Shown: positions 7,329 to 9,561 of the stretch, piece after piece | Position numbering within the stretch: position 1 is the stretch's first letter | Layout of the letters: every line of letters begins with the position of its first letter | Origin: Rickettsiales bacterium | GTDB taxonomy: Bacteria > Pseudomonadota > Alphaproteobacteria > Rickettsiales > UBA3002 | Length of the DNA stretch: 9,561 nucleotides | Assembly (NCBI GenBank): GCA_002725445.1 | Contig: PBPD01000076.1 | Coordinates: forward strand, 1-9,561 | Direction of reading: 5' to 3' | Program-made: the position numbers and the translations under genes | Notes under the pieces: model-generated | Told to the model about the DNA's origin: nothing | Databases searched by the model: none | What the model saw: the letters and a program-made list of their open reading frames with translations, nothing else

Positions 7329-7478
7329 ATGTTGCGTGTGATACTGTCGATCTTGCTGCTTACCGGGCTGGTTGCCTGCTCGTCTAACGCGACAGAGGTA
7401 ATGAAAAGCCCGTGCGTAGGACTGGAAGAAAGTCCATGTGGGCCTAAGCGTTCGGTCAATAATTGGTGGCTAAGTTAA
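7329..7478 (+). CDS. virB7: VirB7-like small outer-membrane lipoprotein (49 aa)
   Basis: This 49-codon gene encodes a short lipoprotein. Residues 1-16 form a signal sequence ending in the lipobox LVAC, with C17 as the lipidated cysteine. The mature 33 residues carry C29 and C37 and end in RSVNNWWLS. VirB7 proteins are small lipoproteins of the T4SS outer-membrane core that contact VirB9 through a P-[hydrophobic]-N...W element (PLN...W in Agrobacterium VirB7). The SVN-NW at 42-46 fits that element with Ser in place of Pro, and the protein ends almost at once after it. It is the last gene of the vir operon, 75 bases after the third virB6. Its final 9 bases overlap the 3' end of the convergent EI24 gene. 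No other frame here has a comparable ribosome site. Assignment rests on lipobox, size, tail motif and context. Confidence 0.75.
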   Translation: MLRVILSILLLTGLVACSSNATEVMKSPCVGLEESPCGPKRSVNNWWLS

Positions 7479-8198
7479 TTGCTTAGGCGGGGAATCCGCG
7501 CCTTCTTCTACAATCATAATCTTATAGTTTGGCTTGAGCGCATGGAAAAAATGCACCATCAGCGCTACACCCCATACAGGTGACACCAGATTGACGATCG
7601 GAATAGTCGATGCAAACGTAATAGCCATGCCACCAAGGGTGATGCCAAAGCGATGGCGACGTTTTAGCGCTTGCCCCTGTTCGAAATCCACATGACGCCC
7701 CGCCGCCATATGGAAGAACTCACTGCCAAGCAAATAGCCATTTACGCCGATATACACAAAATACATGAAGAAATTGATGAACGGTATGAGCAGGAAAGGC
7801 AGCAACACAAGGTTGATGGCCAATGCCTTCAGTGTGAACTTTACGTCATGCAGAATGGTGGGCCAGAAGGGGGGCTCTGGCGTGGGTGTTGTTGGGTAAT
7901 CCTTGCGCTCAATATGTTCTGCGATGTAGCTGTCGAAGAAACTGACAATCAGTGGCAGCAAAAGGGGGAAGATCAGATAAGCAATCATGCTGGCCACGGC
8001 TGTGCCGCCAATATCCAGCAGGAAATCTGCGGTTTCAGACTCGAAAACGGTCACCCAGTCTAGCAGGGCATAAATGCCCCACACCAATAGCATCAAGATC
8101 ACAATATTGATGCTGATGCTCATTAGAAAAGCCTTAAAAAGCCCGCTTTGCGTAAGGCTTCCGAAGGCGCGGCCTGCTGCTATGAAGAAACGTCCCAT
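7470..8198 (-). CDS. EI24/CysZ-family integral membrane protein
   Basis: The 242-residue polytopic protein resembles the EI24 domain family (CysZ-like). CysZ is a sulfate permease in enterobacteria; the alphaproteobacterial relatives are mostly uncharacterised, so no substrate is assigned. Typical features are the N-terminal AFGSLTQSGLFKAF, a first hydrophobic segment (23-47), a second ending in the FPLLLPLIVSFFD..IAE.IE..DYP element (about 77-102), an amphipathic pair of segments (121-162), GSEFFHMAAGRH (158-169) and a C-terminal hydrophobic region (183-221). The frame stays open to a TTG at 8225 (251 residues) with a GTG at 8207; no candidate has a clear Shine-Dalgarno. ATG 8198 is chosen because MGRFFIAAGRAFGSL looks like a natural family start. 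Using TTG 8225 would leave a 6-base gap to the upstream gene. It forms a likely operon with that gene and runs convergent to virB7. Confidence 0.85.
   Translation of the reverse strand: MGRFFIAAGRAFGSLTQSGLFKAFLMSISINIVILMLLVWGIYALLDWVTVFESETADFLLDIGGTAVASMIAYLIFPLLLPLIVSFFDSYIAEHIERKDYPTTPTPEPPFWPTILHDVKFTLKALAINLVLLPFLLIPFINFFMYFVYIGVNGYLLGSEFFHMAAGRHVDFEQGQALKRRHRFGITLGGMAITFASTIPIVNLVSPVWGVALMVHFFHALKPNYKIMIVEEGADSPPKQLT
7486..7510 (+). terminator. Weak intrinsic terminator candidate for the vir operon
   Basis: GGCGGGGAATCCGCGCC (7486-7502) can form four G-C pairs, one G-G mismatch and two more G-C pairs around an AAT loop, followed by TTCTTCT. It begins 8 bases after the virB7-like stop. 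The T tract is interrupted and the structure lies inside the 3' coding end of the opposite-strand gene, so the call is tentative. On the - strand no T-run follows it. Confidence 0.3.
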
Positions 8199-8231
8199 GC
8201 GTGGCACTATGGGCGAGAATGGCAAAAAAGT

Positions 8232-9440
8232 CTAGCGACCGCGTGAACGATCCCTGCGACCGGTAGGTGGTTCTATGCTTGGAGAATTATCATCGGCTGC
8301 ATCCATTGCATCGCTTTTTGCTTCCAGCGCATCGCTTCTGGCTTCTTTTGCATCAAGCCGTTGCGAGCGTTCGCGGTGCGCTTTGTCGCGGCTTTGCTTG
8401 TCGCGCTGCTGAATCATACGCTGCTGGTTTTGTTTCACCGAGCGACGAATATTCTCCTGAATGCCCACCTGCACAGGCATGGCGTTGGCGGGCACATTTT
8501 TTATCGAATTCTGGAATTGCTTCATCAAATCAGGCGAAATGAGCTTGTTCATGCTGCTTTGCTGAGAGCTGCTTTTCTGCTGGCTTTGCTGGCGCACCGC
8601 GCTCTGATTTACCTGTGTGCCCATTTGTTGTTGGGCGGCACGTTTGGCCTGCACCTGCTGTTGGTATTCTTCTTCCATCAGCATGCGGATATTGCGCCGC
8701 TCACGTTTTTCGCTCTCTTCCTGTTTGCGTCCGCCCACGGGGTCAAAATTGACCATGCCGCGCCAATTTTCGGCAAATTCGTCAGGCGACAGGCGTTGCA
8801 TACGCGAAGAGAGCATTTTCAAGCCTTCTTCTACGGCGGTCAGAAGCTCGCCAAAGGTTTCTTTGGAATGTTCTTTCCAGCGCTCGGGCATGGAATCGAT
8901 TTGTTGCTGATGTTTTTGAGCAGCATGATGATCGTTTTGCTGCTGTGCCTGCTCCATCGCAAACTGTGTGGCGTGATATTGCAATTGCCCTAATGCCTGA
9001 TTCGCCAGATAGACAATGTCCAGCTCGGCCAGCTTTTCGTCCATCACCCGCACATGCGCCAGTACAAATTCGTACATGTCGGTCAGGCCGTCGAGCGCTT
9101 GCTGAATGTCCTCCTTGCCCAGCATTTTAGGAGCAAGCTCGCCGTGGATGAGCACTTCACCCAGCTTCACTTTCAGCTTGCGCAAGATCTCGCGTGCAAT
9201 TTCTACAGATTCTTCCCGCCGTTCGCTGCTCATTTTGCTTACGGCATCGGGAATAATCTCTTCTTCGCTATGGAGGTTTTGCGCCAGCGTGTCCTTTGCG
9301 GCCAAGAAGCTCTCTAACGCTTTGTCGCCATCAAATCCGTCTAATTCGACGGCAATATCATCATTAGCAAGCCCGTCTTCTTCCAATGACAGAAAGCGGG
9401 TTTCTGCGTCATTATCATCATTGTAGGGAATGTCCGACAT
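8232..9440 (-). CDS. Unrecognised acidic/Gln-rich coiled-coil protein (402 aa)
   Basis: I do not recognise this family. The 402-residue product is soluble-looking, with no signal peptide or membrane segment. Residues 1-66 are acidic (DNDAETR, EEDG, LDGFDGDK). Residues 71-215 are mostly helical-looking with charged heptad-like spacing (SSERREESVEIAREILRKLK; ERWKEHSKETFGELL). Residues 165-181 and 257-295 are very rich in Gln. Residues 335-382 are highly charged, ending in a three-unit seven-residue repeat (DAKEARS/DALEAKS/DAMDAAD). The last eight residues are Arg-alternating (R396, R398, R400, R402). The ATG at 9440 has no close Shine-Dalgarno; AAAGG lies about 14 bases upstream. A weak promoter (CTTACA-16-CATAAC) can be read on the - strand between about 9510 and 9540. 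It is the first gene of a two-gene unit with the EI24 protein. Shape and tail would suit a secreted substrate or a scaffold, but that is inference. Confidence 0.8.
   Translation of the reverse strand: MSDIPYNDDNDAETRFLSLEEDGLANDDIAVELDGFDGDKALESFLAAKDTLAQNLHSEEEIIPDAVSKMSSERREESVEIAREILRKLKVKLGEVLIHGELAPKMLGKEDIQQALDGLTDMYEFVLAHVRVMDEKLAELDIVYLANQALGQLQYHATQFAMEQAQQQNDHHAAQKHQQQIDSMPERWKEHSKETFGELLTAVEEGLKMLSSRMQRLSPDEFAENWRGMVNFDPVGGRKQEESEKRERRNIRMLMEEEYQQQVQAKRAAQQQMGTQVNQSAVRQQSQQKSSSQQSSMNKLISPDLMKQFQNSIKNVPANAMPVQVGIQENIRRSVKQNQQRMIQQRDKQSRDKAHRERSQRLDAKEARSDALEAKSDAMDAADDNSPSIEPPTGRRDRSRGR
8308..8352 (-). repeat. 21-base tandem repeat encoding a seven-residue repeat
   Basis: Units 8308-8328 and 8329-8349 both begin GCATCGCTT and share 15 of 21 bases by hand alignment; the next unit begins GCATCA at 8350. 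On the - strand they encode DALEAKS- and DAKEARS-type heptads near the C-terminus of the 402-residue protein. The in-frame 21-base period points to a coiled-coil that grew by duplication. Confidence 0.55.
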
Positions 9441-9466
9441 GGCAGACGTGGGCCTTTACCCGTTGG

Positions 9467-9561
9467 ATGACTGGAGTAATTGAAAACCCTGACACTGATA
9501 TTCAGTGGGATGGTTATGCACTTAAGAAAGGATATGTAAGCATTACACCGCTTCACCTTAA
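9467..9561 (+). pseudogene. SurE-like C-terminal fragment (5' part missing)
   Basis: The + strand reads DTDIQWDG-YALKKGYVSITPLHL (9491-9559) and runs off the right edge. GYVSITPLH is the hallmark near the C-terminus of SurE, the stationary-phase 5'/3'-nucleotidase (E. coli has GYVSITPLHVDLT after a TD motif). Ours has about four extra residues between TD and the GYVSITPL block. The frame is open only back to a stop at 9365, and bases before 9440 belong to the opposite-strand gene. The SurE N-terminus with its NDDG active-site motif therefore cannot be present in line. An ATG at 9467 exists but has no ribosome site. It is most likely the 3' remnant of a surE broken by a rearrangement. The alternative is a short unrelated gene that continues beyond the window. 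Confidence 0.42.

Noticed and set aside
7671..8063. A 130-codon + strand frame inside the EI24 gene
   Set aside because: The opposite strand encodes a coherent membrane protein with family motifs; this frame has none and starts without a ribosome site.
8361..8993. A 210-codon open frame on the + strand opposite the Q-rich gene
   Set aside because: It is the antisense image of a Gln/Glu/Lys-rich coding frame (runs of Leu, Phe, His, Ala are typical of such shadows), lacks a ribosome site and shows no family motif.
9493..9507. CACTGA-TAT-TCAGTG perfect dyad as an operator for the Q-rich gene
   Set aside because: It lies within the SurE-like coding remnant and is explained by its codons (act gat att cag tgg); upstream placement relative to the - strand gene makes it possible but nothing else supports it.
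9341..9556. A 71-codon - strand frame overlapping the start of the Q-rich gene
   Set aside because: It overlaps the N-terminal coding part of the 402-residue protein in another frame and covers the SurE-like segment on the other strand; no motif or ribosome site supports it.

Overview
The window holds part of a chromosomal type IV secretion system (T4SS) locus, probably from an alphaproteobacterium. The protein types suggest this: a FtsY C-terminus of alphaproteobacterial style, a VirB3-VirB4-multiple-VirB6 order like the split rvh/vir loci of Rickettsiales and their relatives, and an EI24/CysZ-family membrane protein. By eye the base composition is near 50% GC, well above typical Rickettsia. 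A Micavibrio-, Holospora- or Rhodospirillales-like host therefore fits better than a classical reduced rickettsia, but the sequence does not settle the taxon.

Layout. Positions 2-343 (+) are the 3' end of ftsY, the SRP receptor GTPase. A 138-base gap follows, with a good extended -10 promoter candidate, a 13-base inverted repeat and a strong Shine-Dalgarno. The + strand then carries a tightly packed operon: virB3 (482-781), virB4 (781-3174), and three tandem virB6-like genes (3167-4609, 4609-5967, 5982-7253). After 75 bases comes a 49-residue lipoprotein gene that looks like virB7 (7329-7478). Junctions inside the operon are 1-base TAATG overlaps, an 8-base overlap, or a 14-base gap, which indicates co-transcription and translational coupling.

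On the - strand, converging on virB7 and overlapping its last 9 bases, is a second unit. It has a 402-residue acidic-then-glutamine-rich coiled-coil protein of unknown function (8232-9440) followed by an EI24/CysZ-like membrane protein (7470-8198). The last ~95 bases on the + strand encode what looks like only the C-terminal strand region of SurE, in a frame that closes upstream. It is probably a gene remnant.

How the genes work together: VirB4 is the cytoplasmic ATPase, VirB3 and the VirB6 paralogs form the inner-membrane platform and channel base, and the VirB7 lipoprotein would join the outer-membrane core with VirB9. virB2, virB8, virB9, virB10, virB11 and virD4 are absent, as is any relaxase, so the rest of the machine must lie elsewhere if it is functional. 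This resembles the scattered rvh organisation and argues for a host- or prey-directed secretion system rather than a conjugative element. No tRNA, rRNA, insertion sequence or CRISPR array was seen, and no gene-free stretch exceeds 300 bases.
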